Origin: Brevipalpus yothersi
Taxonomy: Eukaryota > Arthropoda > Arachnida > Trombidiformes > Tenuipalpidae
Assembly: GCA_003956705.1 (NCBI GenBank)
Contig: QZCP01000117.1
Coordinates: 1 to 64,000, forward strand
DNA: 64,000 nt
Direction of reading: 5' to 3'
The notes under the pieces are model-generated. The model was not told the DNA's origin and searched no databases. It was given only the letters and a program-made list of their open reading frames with translations. The first letter of the stretch is position 1. Each line of letters starts with the position of its first letter. Shown here piece after piece: positions 12,108 to 23,875 of this stretch. The position numbers and the translations under genes were made by a program.

Positions 12108-15100
12108 ATGTTGCTGGCCAAACTTGTGATTATCAATTTAATACCAATCATATCTGTCGTGTGTCATCCAACACCTTCACTAGCCTTGTGTCATGGTCTA
12201 CAAAGTAACATGAAATATACTTATAATTATCGGACGTTAATGTTTCTCAATAATGATGATCACCGAGGAAAAGAGCCGGTCTCATTTGGTTATGAGGGAA
12301 AATTTACAGTTCAAAATGTATGGCAAAATGAGCGCGGTTATATGTTGAAAATAAATTTTGCCAACAATCAAGCGGGTAATTATATTGATCGTAAAGGTTC
12401 CCATTTACGCCCACTGGGCTATGGATCATCGGGATCCACTTTTTCACCACTCTTCGTACACATAGAAGACAGTGATGATACACAAGAGTATTTATCATTC
12501 TATCGTGATCATCATGAATCTATTACAATTTCAAACTTGAAAAAAGCGATAGCTTTTCTACTCAAAACCAAACGATCAGCCCAGGTGAGAAGTTCATTGC
12601 TAACACCACCGCAATTTTCCTGGAAATTCTCTAAAATGTTCAGAAAAATTCGCCCAGAATTTCGATCTCATTCAATTTCCAATTAGAACGCAATTTTTCT
12701 CAACCCAATACACTTTTTGTTTCCTACTCATCTGATAGCATAATGACCCCGTAAGATGGACCAGGAAGGGGCAAGAAGTTGCCCAAAGCCACTCTTCTAC
12801 TTTGCAAAACAACTTTACATCACCTTTGATGGTAATGAAAAAAATATATTTATATTTATTTGAGGAATTGGCCTCTCTGTTGTGTTGGAAAAATTTTTCT
12901 CATGATCATCTTTCTTTCAGGTACCTCTAGTCATCGATGAATGGAGCATCACTAGCCAATTGAATCGGGATCATTCATTCGTTATCAAATCAAATGGATG
13001 GCAAAATGTTACTTTTGCTTCCAGATTGTACAATAATGCTTTCTCCAAACTTTACTTGCAGTGAGTTTTATTATTGATGTTGAAAATTTTTTTTTCCTCA
13101 TGACCAACTTGATGAGAATCAATGTGTTACATTTTGATGGTGATATGTGATGATAAAACTCGAGTATCATCTTCATTTGATCAACGTATTTTTGCAGATA
13201 ATAGTAACTTTCTATTCCACTCTCTCTTTCCACTTTATCGTGTTTTTTTCTGCAAACTTGACACTTTTCCATAAGATTATTGGATACATTCAATTTTTTT
13301 TTCTCTCCCTTCAACAGATACTCATTAGACTTGGATCGAGAGGAAGCCACATCACTTGATTCATTATCAGAAGAAAAAAGTTTGGATAAAGTAATCACGT
13401 TGCTTGGTGAAAATTATATTGAAGATAAACTGTCAAGTCAACGAGAATCGAAAACTTGTCACTCTTGCAAATCATTACAATCAGTGCAGCAAGAATATGA
13501 GGAACACATGAAAGAAAATGAGATGGCTTCCATTCCGGCCACAATTGCCCACCTAAAATTGATGGATCGAGTACGATCTGGTGGACCAGGCAGTAGCACA
13601 CAGGATATATTGAAATTACTTCATGATCTGAAGGATCATCATGATGTACTTGCATCACTTTTAGATGTACTCGCATGTGCTCGTACTGAGTCAGCTATAA
13701 GAGCAGCCTTAAAGTATCTTGATTTGGTTAACAATCAAGATTTAGATGTTAGTGAACGATTTTTGGCCACACTCAGCACATCAGCGCTTGCTAGTGCTCA
13801 ATCATCTAGTGAATCATTTTTGTCTAGTCTTGAATTTATTGTCGATGAATTGCAGGTGAGTAATAATGATAACTCAACTAAATTTTGAAGAAGTATAAAC
13901 ATTTTTTTACGATTATGTTCTCATCCATTCAGAACGTTATTCATATTGGAAAATGGAAATCCATGAAACTTAAACTATTAACTTACACAACTTTGGGAGC
14001 AATTCTACGAGGCCATAATACTCTTTCATCGGACAAAAATGTTCTCAACGATAAAAGGAACCTAAAATTTATCACCCTCATCAGGGAGCAATTGGAAAAG
14101 TGTGAAGAATCCGATTGTATTGTCAGTCTACTGATTGCTCTTGGAAATGCTGCTAATTTGAGACATGGTTATGATATACTGGAAAAGTATGCTATCAATG
14201 TGAAAAATAAGCGAGAATCAATATTTGCTCTTCGAGCATTTCAAGATGGATTGAAATTTTTATCAGAAAGATGTCGTCAACAATCAAAGCAATTGGAAGC
14301 ATCCAATGAACTGCAAAGTGATTCTTATGAATGTATGATTGATATTTTGGGTAAATCACTTTTTGATCGTATGAAGGCGATGATTGCTCAAATTATTTGG
14401 GAAGAAAAGCATGATAGCACAACCAGAATAATTGCCACCGAAATAGTTACTCTCTATCTGAATGACCACACTCTAGTCAACTCATTGTGGAAAGATGTAG
14501 AGAATTTTGAAAATTTTGAAATGACAACTTTAATGTACAATCGAGCCTTGCGAGAACGTCGTTCAACCCATGATGGTTCAAATGCAAATTGGAATATTCA
14601 CTCCAAATTGTTCAATGGTTCCAGTGCATCGTTCAAAGAACATCTACTGGGAACGGATACCATGAATGCATCGTATGGTATCACCATGGAACTACTTACC
14701 AGAGGAAAATTGTTGAAAGAAAGTTCATTTGATTTTGAAATGCATGGCAAAAATTCCAAGCCATTCCATGTGTTAACCGTTGGCCTACTGGCCACTGGAC
14801 TGGGAAGTATTGCCGGTGTAGAATCGGATGCTGATGAGGATACATCAGCAGGATTAGCATTGAAAATTTTGGATGTCCGATTGAGACCTTATACACTTTT
14901 CACCGGTAAAGGTGATCTTATGGGTCATGTGTGGTCTGGTACTGCCAGTGAGCCGATGACAGCATTTTCGGGCAATCTACTTGTGTCCGATTATGATGAT
15001 GATGGACATCGTCTCATCAATGGATTCATTATGGAACAACAGTTGAGAGGTGTTTTGTCTCTCGAATTAACTGGCCAAATAAGTATATCACTTTGGAATC

Positions 15101-15562
15101 GAAATTCCCATTCCGTTGTTCAAGCTCGGGCTGCTCTTCTAGTTCAAGGATCTCAAAGTATACGAACAAGTGATATTACCACACAGATTTCCCAGAGGTT
15201 TGCCTTCGGTGGATCAACGTCAATTGATTTGGTTACAGATGCTGACTTTTATCGTTTACCCTTCAAACATTGTCTTCAAATGGAGCAACCCGAGTTGAAT
15301 ATCAGGTGAGTTATGTCAAAAATGATGATTAAATTGAATCCTCTTTCTCATGGGATACGAAAATAATAATAGAATCAAGATAACTAATTATTTGGCTAAT
15401 TTCTTTATTCTATTTAGACACAATACCAGAAAATATGAACAATTGGGTACAGAAAAAATTGATGCAAGAATACATCGGAGAAGTTACTTTATTCCAGCAA
15501 AATCGTTTGCATTTCATCCTGATAATAACAAAATGTGTGCCATTATGAAATCTTCATCGTGA
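12108..15562 (+). CDS. Mttp: Microsomal triglyceride transfer protein large subunit
   Basis: An ER-lumen lipid transfer protein that loads lipid onto apolipoprotein B-type lipoproteins and works as a heterodimer with protein disulfide isomerase. Five exons (12108-12584, 12921-13060, 13318-13855, 13933-15305, 15418-15562) join in frame to 890 residues; the human protein has 894. It begins with a cleavable-looking signal peptide (MLLAKLVIINLIPIISVVC). Then come the N-terminal beta-barrel region of the large lipid transfer family, a helical repeat region rich in Leu/Ala (about residues 230-480), and a C-terminal lipid-binding beta-sheet region. The C-terminal stretch SISLWNRNSHSVVQ and the ending with HPDNNKMCAIM align with the vertebrate MTP C-terminus, which argues for MTP over vitellogenin. 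It is not part of a visible cluster. Its 3' end converges on the S10 gene 331 nt away. Confidence 0.93.
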
Positions 15563-15893
15563 TATTAACTTCCACAGAGGAATTTTGGTTAAACATTATC
15601 GGGACTTTTATCGATACATAATTATTCATCACTCTCATGACTGAAAAGTTACAAGAGATGATCTTTAATCAGATCCAAATTCGATATATTCGTCCTCATG
15701 TTGTGATTTTTAAGTATATCGAAAGTAACTTATTTTTTCAATTAAATTTTTTTAACTTTTATCACCTCATGAGTGAGAACGATATCATGATTAAATTCAT
15801 TCAATTTTGCTGATTCCACAAACATCGGATGCACTGTTTGTAGATAAATTATGAGAAAAATTGTGAATTTGAACATCAAAAATCGATAATTGA
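15563..15893. other. Convergent 3' flanks of MTTP and S10 gene A
   Basis: 331 nt of AT-rich sequence shared by two convergent 3' ends. It contains one TATCGATA at 15609-15616. No coding potential was seen. Confidence 0.5.
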
Positions 15894-18800
15894 TCATGTA
15901 TATTTTTTGCCTTTCAAAAAGTTCTGAACAATTGTGTGCACTACTTGAGGCTTATCGAGTGTGATAAAGTGGCCTGAATCGGGCACAATAATGAAAGTGA
16001 GATTATTTTTCATCTCCTTAACAGGCCCAATCGTATGATTATCAATTTGATAAGACTGTTTCTCAGATATCACAGGTAACTCCAAATCTTCAATAAACCA
16101 CCGAGTACCCAAATAATTGCACCGTAAGCCAAGATCACCAGAATACACGATACCTCTCTTACCAGCATGCAGTATTTGTAATATATGATTTTTGGTAGAA
16201 TTTCTGATGTGTTGATGAGAATCAGCGAATGCTTGATCACAATTGACCCATGGATGGATTGAATTCGGAATATGCAGTGCCTTGCGAATAGGATCACTAT
16301 TGAAAAATTTTTTCAATCCTGTGTGAATAGAAGCACACGAATATGATGGTGATGATGATGATCGCTTCTCTCGACCTCTCGGTCCTGAGCCCCATGATTC
16401 ACTCATCGAATTGTGCATTGAATTATGTGATTGTGAAGATTGTGCACTTTGAGACTGATGGTGATGATAATAATTGTTTGGCGAATTAGCAGATGGATTA
16501 CCATAGCTATGAAAATGAGCCCCAGATGGACCTTGGTATTGGTCTTGGTGTGGTTTCAGCGGCATGTTACCCTGAGGTTGGTTCGGATATGGCTTCAATG
16601 GTACGTTACCTGGGCCAGGCTGATTTGGATTGAATCCATTAGAAACAGATGGACAATCAGGCCTTCCCTGACAATCAGGCCTGTTGTAGTCATCGGGTCC
16701 ATTGGGACAATTGAACCCACCCGAACAATCAGGTCTGTCAAAGCCATTTTGTCCATAAGGTCGTTCAAAGTCATTTGGTCTGTTGTTACAATCTGGCCTC
16801 CCATAACAATCAGGCCTACCATAATCATCGGGTCTGTTGGGACAGTTAGGACCACCCTGACAATCAGGTCTCTCGAAGCCATTTTGTCCATAAGGTCGTT
16901 CAAAGTCATTAGGTCTATTGTTACAATCTGGCCTTCCATAACAATCAGGCCTACCATAATCATCGGGTCTGTTGTGGCAACCAGGCCCGTTTGGACATTG
17001 ATCATCGGACATATCATCCATATCATCAGGAGGAGGAGGTCTCAAAGCGTTTGGTAGACCATGTCCCATACCCAATATAACATTTTTCTCAAAATTAAAT
17101 CCAGGTATGTCCAGATTGGCTCTACAATAGGTTAGGTTGGGACAAGAGATGATATGATATGATAAATCGAAGTGAGGATGATTTAAATCACTGCCAACAG
17201 TTTCATTAGTTCAAATTTGCTAAAAAAATAATACTGACTCAGCTTAATTAGAAAAGCGTGGAAAATCATCAAAGTTATGATTTTCTGGAACTAAAAAAAT
17301 TCGAAGCTCAACTTTCATCAATATACGAGATTAAAAGTGCTATTTAAAAATCCTTACACTTAAGATGAGTGAAGAATATTCACTAAATATTTATGAGGAA
17401 AATGTTATGGAATTTTATCTCCTGAATCAAAATGAAATAACTCACATTGTATTGAGGCCAAAACCTCTCATTCCAGCTTCTTGGGGCTCACATTTTTGAT
17501 GGATATTGAACATATTTAGTCCAAAGTTATCAATTTTTTGATTCATCTTTTTCAACACCTCTTTGCACTGTGTATCATTTTGACTATAAGATTCACAGGC
17601 TTTATGATTCGAAATATCACCTCCACAACACTTTTCAGCCAATGAAGCTGTCACAGTCTTATTGATGATCCCTCTCTGTTGACCGAAGAAAGGTTTTGCA
17701 TTCTCTGATTTTTCTTCATCAAAACATCCATTCTCAATGATAAATCCTTTGAACGGAATACTGGAATCATCTAGCATTTGAATTGACACCAATAAAGTGT
17801 AAATGATACCGTGTCCTCTACCGCTCAAATAGAGATCATTTGTTTTGAATTGTGGAAAAACTTCGTAAAATTCTTTCAGAGCATTCAGAAAATTTTCAAC
17901 TACTCCATCATCACTTATGGCTGAATTTTTTCCTTCAGAAGGAGAGAATCCGATACTTTCATGAGCTTCAATGTACAACATATTGGCCATCTTATTCCAA
18001 GCGAATTGATTCACTTGAAGCCCTGGACTATTCTTTTTTATGATGTAAGGTCCGATCTCTGTGAAAAAAGATGCTAAGCCACTGCAACCAGGAGAATTTA
18101 CACGTAAAATCAATGGATCTTCCTTGGAACTTTGAGCACTTTCAACAAATAGATAATGTAAAAGTTTTCCATTAGGTAAGGATAAAAATCCCGAGAACAT
18201 CTTGGAAGAAATCTGCTCATTCTGACCTACAAGCTTAGAAACTAAATCATTTGTCGAATTTTGTTGCCTACGAAATGTGATAGATGTGGGTGGCTGATCA
18301 GTGGTTGATTGTGGGCTACTCATTTTTCTTTCATAAGCATTCGACATAGCAGTAGTAGATTTATCCAACAACCTTGACTTCATCTCAGACAAAGTTGTAT
18401 TTCGGACCGAACTTTTAGTAGTAGTGGAATTGTAACTGTTTGAAGCTCGAGTGTTATATTTTGAATTTGGTCCTCCTTCAATAAGTTCCGTAGTGTGACT
18501 CTCAGATGCATTTATTGGAATACCTGTCGAAGGTATGAAAAATCATCTCAATCAGTGTGTAAAAGTGTGTAAAATGAACAAAAACAATAATCATTACTAC
18601 AATGATACAGAAATTTTCACTAGCAGGATGATTTTGCCTAGAGATCAGAATAGTCAATAAAAAAATCTGATCCATGAAACTTTTGAAGAGGTGGGAATCC
18701 AGGGCACATGTCTGTGTCGATGTAACACCAATGCATTTATGGTAATCACAAACTTCCATTCTCTCGAGAATTTCTTGCCAACAAATCATGATCCCGTGAA

Positions 18801-19853
18801 TTTCTTGCCCACATACCATCAGGGTCTTGAACCGTGAGGATCATTATGGGGATGAAATAATTTTTTTCGATTGCCGAATCATTGAGCCTGTAATCAAGCA
18901 TGGAAGGCGCAGTAGGGCCGATGATTTTTTTAGTTGCAAAATTTACATGACCATTGTATTTGTCTTCACCTTCGGTGACAGCCGGAAAATTAGTCGATTT
19001 ATCTGAATCATCCTCGATATTCGTTTGCGGGACCTTTCCAGCATAGCCACCGCTATGTTCAGTGGACGAAATATTGGTACCAGGATCAGGTGTCGTTGAT
19101 TTCTTTTCTGTACCATTTTTTCCATCTCCATCGATTGCTGTATTAGAATGATCATCATGATCAGATGTTGATTTTTTTTGTCTCATTACTTGGCACCTCT
19201 ACTGCTAGTTTTTTCTTCTGTATCATTGGAATGGGATGTTTTTATTTATTTCGAAAATTACCTTTGGTGGTTTGAGGTTTTCCTTCTTTTATGCTCTTTT
19301 CACCAATTCTTTCATCATAATGGGGCCGTTGATGAGTTTTGGATGAATTTCCAGTAGCGTTAAATGATTTCTCGGTCACTACTGAACTAGTGGTTCCATG
19401 TGTTGATCGAGAATTCGATCTTTTTGGACGTTTTCTTAATTCTCGGGCTGCTATTTTGTGAGGTTTTCCATCAGGAGAACCCTCCAGATGAGAATTTACT
19501 TGCTTCAGATTGAATGTTTCCACGGGACTTTCTCTCATCGCATTATCGGCGTGATCATTGGTGAGGACCATTCGCAAGGGAACTTTTGCTTCATTTACAA
19601 TTGAATCACCAGAGGAACCATTGTCAACAGATAATTTAACTTCTATTGCCTTATTCAATTCTCTTGAGTGTCCCTTACTTTCATCAGACATATCATTTGA
19701 CTCTTTTCCCTCTGTTTGAGCATTAGAATAGATTGGTGGATGCTCTTTATCAGAAATTCTATGATATTCATGAAAAAATGATGCTTGGCTACTCTTTTTC
19801 ACTATGAAACAAATTAAAGTCAAAGAAATGATGGAAAATTTGATAGTTTTCAT
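15894..19853 (-). CDS. S10 serine-carboxypeptidase-like pseudoenzyme A, repeat-rich
   Basis: Four exons (19853-19262, 19188-18817, 18523-17446, 17121-15894) join in frame to 1089 residues. The acceptor of exon 2 is the least certain boundary. Order: signal peptide (MKTIKFSIISLTLICFIV); about 400 residues rich in Ser, Thr, Asn and charges; an S10 fold beginning KMFSGFLSLPNGKLLHY (about 430); a Gly/Pro/Asn insertion with RPDC repeats (about 723-837) and a His/Gln/Ser stretch; a furin-type REKR (about 931-934); then the S10 small-chain region. Family blocks FAWNKMANMLYIEA, CNYLG and DSGHF are present. The GESYAG serine motif reads GRGHG (serine to Gly558), the catalytic Asp is Gly1012, and only His1065 remains. 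The oxyanion GGPGCSS is shortened to SPGCSG. Hydrolysis is not expected. It is probably secreted, with binding or structural role unknown. Confidence 0.85.
16653..16970 (-). repeat. 135-nt in-frame tandem repeat (RPDC-rich)
   Basis: Two near-identical 45-codon units (16970-16836, 16835-16701) and a partial third down to about 16653, inside S10 gene A. Each unit starts RPDDYGRPDCYGRPDC and includes ERPYGQNGF. Each carries several cysteines in RPDC or NCPN context. The reading frame is kept across units. Confidence 0.9.
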
Positions 19854-20449
19854 GTTTTGACACGTTTTTGATGACACTTTAGCGATGAATATTTTTCCGA
19901 AAATATTTGTGAGCAAAATTATGCAAATGAGAGGATGAATTTTTGCTTCCAAAAAATTCAGTTGATCATCAATTGATTCCAATTTTTTACACAAATTTTT
20001 GATCCTGCAAATGGTTTCTAGTCCTCATTTTCGAGTTTTGGCACTCAATCCGCATCAATTCATTACACCATCATTGATTTCACATGTAACGCAAACTTAG
20101 CACAAGATCAGTAGAAAAGAAAGAGAAACTGCACAACTAATATGAGTTGACTTTTAATTCAACCTTTCCAGGTGTAGTTTCGGTGAGAAACTATAAAATT
20201 CATCCCCTGTTATTGAATTTCAAAGTTGTATTGATATTGATTAGAAAGTAGAATAGTAAATAGTAAATAGAATATGGAGAGAGAACATCACAAGAAATGT
20301 ATGAACACTTTTGAGCATTTTTTTTCAAGCTACAATCAGCAAGTAATAATGAAAAAAGGTAATTTACTTTTGAAGGATTAGGGCTTATGAGGTGTAAATT
20401 GATCATGATGATTTGAATAAAATTGAGTTTTTGAATTCTTAAAGAAGAT
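19854..20449. other. Intergenic between S10 genes A and B
   Basis: 596 nt between two genes on the same strand. It must hold the promoter of gene A. No TATA box was convincing and no coding exon was seen. Confidence 0.5.
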
Positions 20450-23400
20450 TCATGCAAATTTTCGACCCTTAATAAAAGTTTCAACTGTTCTATAAGCAAC
20501 ATCAGGCTGATTGATCGAAACAAAGTAACCTGAATCCTGGATGGTTATGTATGTTAAATTATGCTTCAATTCTTTGAACATTCCCACAGTCTGATTGTCC
20601 AAATGGTAGGGTTGACGTTCAGCGGTTAGAGGAAGACTCAATTCTTCCATAAATACAAAGCTTCCCAAATGATTACAATGTAGATTAAGGTCTCCCATAT
20701 ACACAAGTCCTCGTTTTTCAGCATTTAATACTTGTAATAATTGATTTTTGACTGATTTATAGACATGTTGATGAACTTCGGCAAAAGTTTGATCACAACT
20801 GGTCCATGGTGGAGAAGAATTTCGAATATGTAGTGCTGCTCGATGATTTTGTTCATTCAAAACTGATTTCAATTCTTCGTGTTGAAAACATGAATTCTTT
20901 TCGGATCGTTTTCTTCTACCCAACAGAGGAGGACTTGTAATTTGATCAACGTTCCCTAATTTTGATGGCTCATTTCTTAATGATTTTGCTGGTCCAGGGG
21001 TTGGCTTGTCTTCAAGATCTCGCGATTTGATTTTTTCCCCAGTTCCATGTACGTGATTCTTGGGATCACCATTAACGAACGGAGCAAGACTGGCTTTAGC
21101 TTGCCCCCTGAAATGGAATATGTATCGTTCTATTGAAATATATGAAGGAAAACTCTGACTCCAAATATTTGATTGATAGAATGCTCGAAAAGAATTGATG
21201 TGAATTCAACTCCAAAACGACAATAAACCTGTGGAATTCTTGAACACTCATTGAGTATTCTCTAGTGATTTCTGCTTCCAAATAATGAAAGAATACAAAA
21301 TTACTTACCAGGCGTCGAAGTAAATTCGCTGCCAGTCAAGTTTGGACATTTTACATTTATCATGAATATTGTATATATTAGCTCCTAAATTGTCAATTCC
21401 TCGGTTCAATTTTATAAGTGTTTCTTTGCACTGTTGATCGTAGGGATTGAAATTCTTACAATTTCTTATAGTTTCAAGAGTTTTACCGCAACATTTTTCA
21501 GCTAATTCAGCTCCACCAGTTCTATTAACTATCCTCTTCTGATATCCCAAAAATGGTTTCGAATTATCCGACAATTCGCTGTCAAAACATCCATTCTCCA
21601 CAATGAAGCCTTTATATGGAATATTGGTTTCGTTCAGAAGCTGAACTGATGCCAATAAAACCATTACCACAGCAGGTCCTCTGCCACCAAGGTAAAGATC
21701 ATTCGTTCTGTGGTTTGGAAATTTTTCATAAAAATATTTCAATCCATTAATAACATTCTCTATTACTATATCATCGGTCAAATTTGATTGTTTTGAGTCT
21801 GTGTAAGAGTATCCCAAGTTTTCGTGTGCTTCAAAGTATAGTAGATTGGCCATCTTATTCCATGAATGGGGATTCACGGTGAAACTTGAACTGTTCTTTT
21901 TCAACATAAAAGGACCATTCTCGGTGAAAGCAGGTATCAATCCACTACAGCCAGGACCTTCGAGCCACAAAATAATCGGATCATTTTCCAAATTGTTACT
22001 ACTCTCCACAAACACATAGTGTAAATGTTTTCCTTTCGGTATTGATAAATATCCGGAAAAAATTCTATAGAAATTATTCTGATCCACTTTTTGATTTACC
22101 AAATCTTCTATTGAATTGTTACCAACACTTTGATCTGAGCTACTGGTCCGGGAATGCACCGGTGTAGGATCGGAACTACTAGTCCTGGAGTATATTGTTG
22201 TAGGATCTGAACCACCAGTCCTAGAATACACTGGTGTTTGATCTGAACTACTGGTCCTAGAATATACTGGTGTTTGATCTGAACTACTGGTCCTGGAATG
22301 TACTGATGTATGATCTGAACTACTGGTCTTAGAATATACTGGTGTTTGATCTGAAGTACTAATCCTGGAATATAATGGTGTAGTAGAAGAGGCTTCCTGC
22401 TCAGATCTGCCTAATATATTCTGAGAATCATTGGTAGTGGTCATTTTTTCAGTCGATAAACTGAAATCAACTATTGTCGAATTTTTTTCAGTTCTAGTTT
22501 TCAACTCTGAATCGTTTCGTTTGGAAGAGGCTGTCGATGAAATTGTGAAGAATGTTAAATTCATTTGGAGAGAAGTTCTTCTTCCTTCCGTGCTACTTGG
22601 CTCAACTGTGATCTTGGTATCATCTTTTTCCACTGTTCCTACCATGGGACCTGAATTATTGCCATTTTGATCAATCGTTGGCTGAGTAGTTAATTTTTTG
22701 TCCATTTTGGTTGAATCTTGCTGATAATTGTATTCCTTTTCAGTTGTCACCTTGAAATGGGTACCTTGTTCGGTAGTAGTGGAAAATTTTTTCTCAGAAT
22801 CAACCACTAATTGATTGGAAGGTCCTATGATATGATTTTCTTGGGAAACTCTGTTTTTTTCTCCTTCTTCATTAGTTTTATCTTGCAATTTTTCATCATT
22901 CTCCAATGTAGTCGTTGGAAAAGTTGAGGTAGTCGAATTTTTGTCAACACTTTCATCATTAAATGAACTGTTGACTCCATAATCTGGACTTGATGTTGAG
23001 GTGTTTTTTTTCACAGTATAAAAGATGAGTTTCATGGGTATCAAAGTGGTTTTGGTGGTACTTTCTACAATTGGTGATGAAGTGATGGAACTGTATTCGA
23101 CTGATGAATGATAACTACTCTTTTTTGTGAATTTATGAGTTGTTTTCTCGCTTGTTTCTGTAGTGGTCACTTTTTCAGTTGATGTATTGTTCAAATGATG
23201 ATCTGTATGAATGGAGGGCTTTTTTTCACTCTTACCAGATTTTTCATGATCATCTGGAATTCTTTTATGAGTTTCTGACAATTTGTCAGATTTTTTTGTG
23301 GTCGATGAACCATGATCCGATGGATGGATTGATGTTAATCGTTTATCTCTTCGAGTGGTCATCATTCTGATCATATTAGGGTCAGTTGTTGTGAAAATAT

Positions 23401-23875
23401 TGTGATCAGTTAACAAGTGATCAACATGATCTGTCTGGACATGAGAACTCTTCTCAGTACTAAAACTACCACTTGTTTGACTTGATGAAGCCCTTGCTGT
23501 ATCGTGGTCAGCATTTGTGGATGATTTTTTATCACCAATACTGTTATCTAATTTAAAATTCTCTCTGGATGTAACTATATTGTTATTGATTACTTTATCG
23601 GTGGTTGATTTCTTCTCGATGGTACCTGATTCCTCAATATCATTATCACTATTACTTCTATCACTGAGAAGATCTGTCCCAGAGGAAATTCTCACACTTG
23701 GTTCTTCTATTTTATCTGAATCAACCATATTTGCGATTGTGGTCAGACGAAAGTTTCTCATGGCAGCAAGTGTCATTGAATGTGAAGGGTTATCATGATC
23801 TGAATTTTGTTCACTTTTCATGATGCTGATACAGAGGATAATTGGAAAAACGTTTGAAGCTCGAAATGTCATCAT
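20450..23875 (-). CDS. S10 serine-carboxypeptidase-like pseudoenzyme B, mucin-like
   Basis: Two exons (23875-21309, 21107-20450) join in frame to 1074 residues. It starts with a signal peptide (MMTFRASNVFPIILCISI). About 600 residues of Ser/Thr-rich, probably O-glycosylated sequence follow, with many TTT/STT runs, ending in seven 12-residue repeats. The S10 domain begins about 640 (IFSGYLSIPKGKHLHY). Blocks HSWNKMANLLYFEA, CNHLG and a furin-type RRKR (about 920-923) parallel gene A. The serine motif reads GRGPA (Gly733), the Asp position is Asn (997) and the His position is Tyr (1050), so the whole triad is gone. The oxyanion motif is EGPGCSG, one residue short. Paired cysteines (KCC..., CKNF...) and N-glycosylation sites persist, so the fold is probably kept under selection. 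It is likely secreted, with function unknown. Confidence 0.85.
22131..22381 (-). repeat. 36-nt minisatellite coding a 12-residue repeat
   Basis: Seven consecutive units of the type YSRTSSSDQTPV within S10 gene B. They differ by a few substitutions (H for Y, GG for SS, P for Q) and none breaks the frame. Dense Ser/Thr/Pro suggests an O-glycosylated stalk. Confidence 0.93.

Noticed and set aside
16595..17026. Minus-strand 143-codon frame with Met/Ile/Val repeats
   Set aside because: An alternative frame of the same repeat. The family-matching S10 frame runs through it.
16440..17057. Plus-strand 205-codon open frame rich in Trp, Ile and Arg
   Set aside because: It is the antisense shadow of the RPDC repeats in S10 gene A. 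The repeat keeps several frames open and the composition is implausible.
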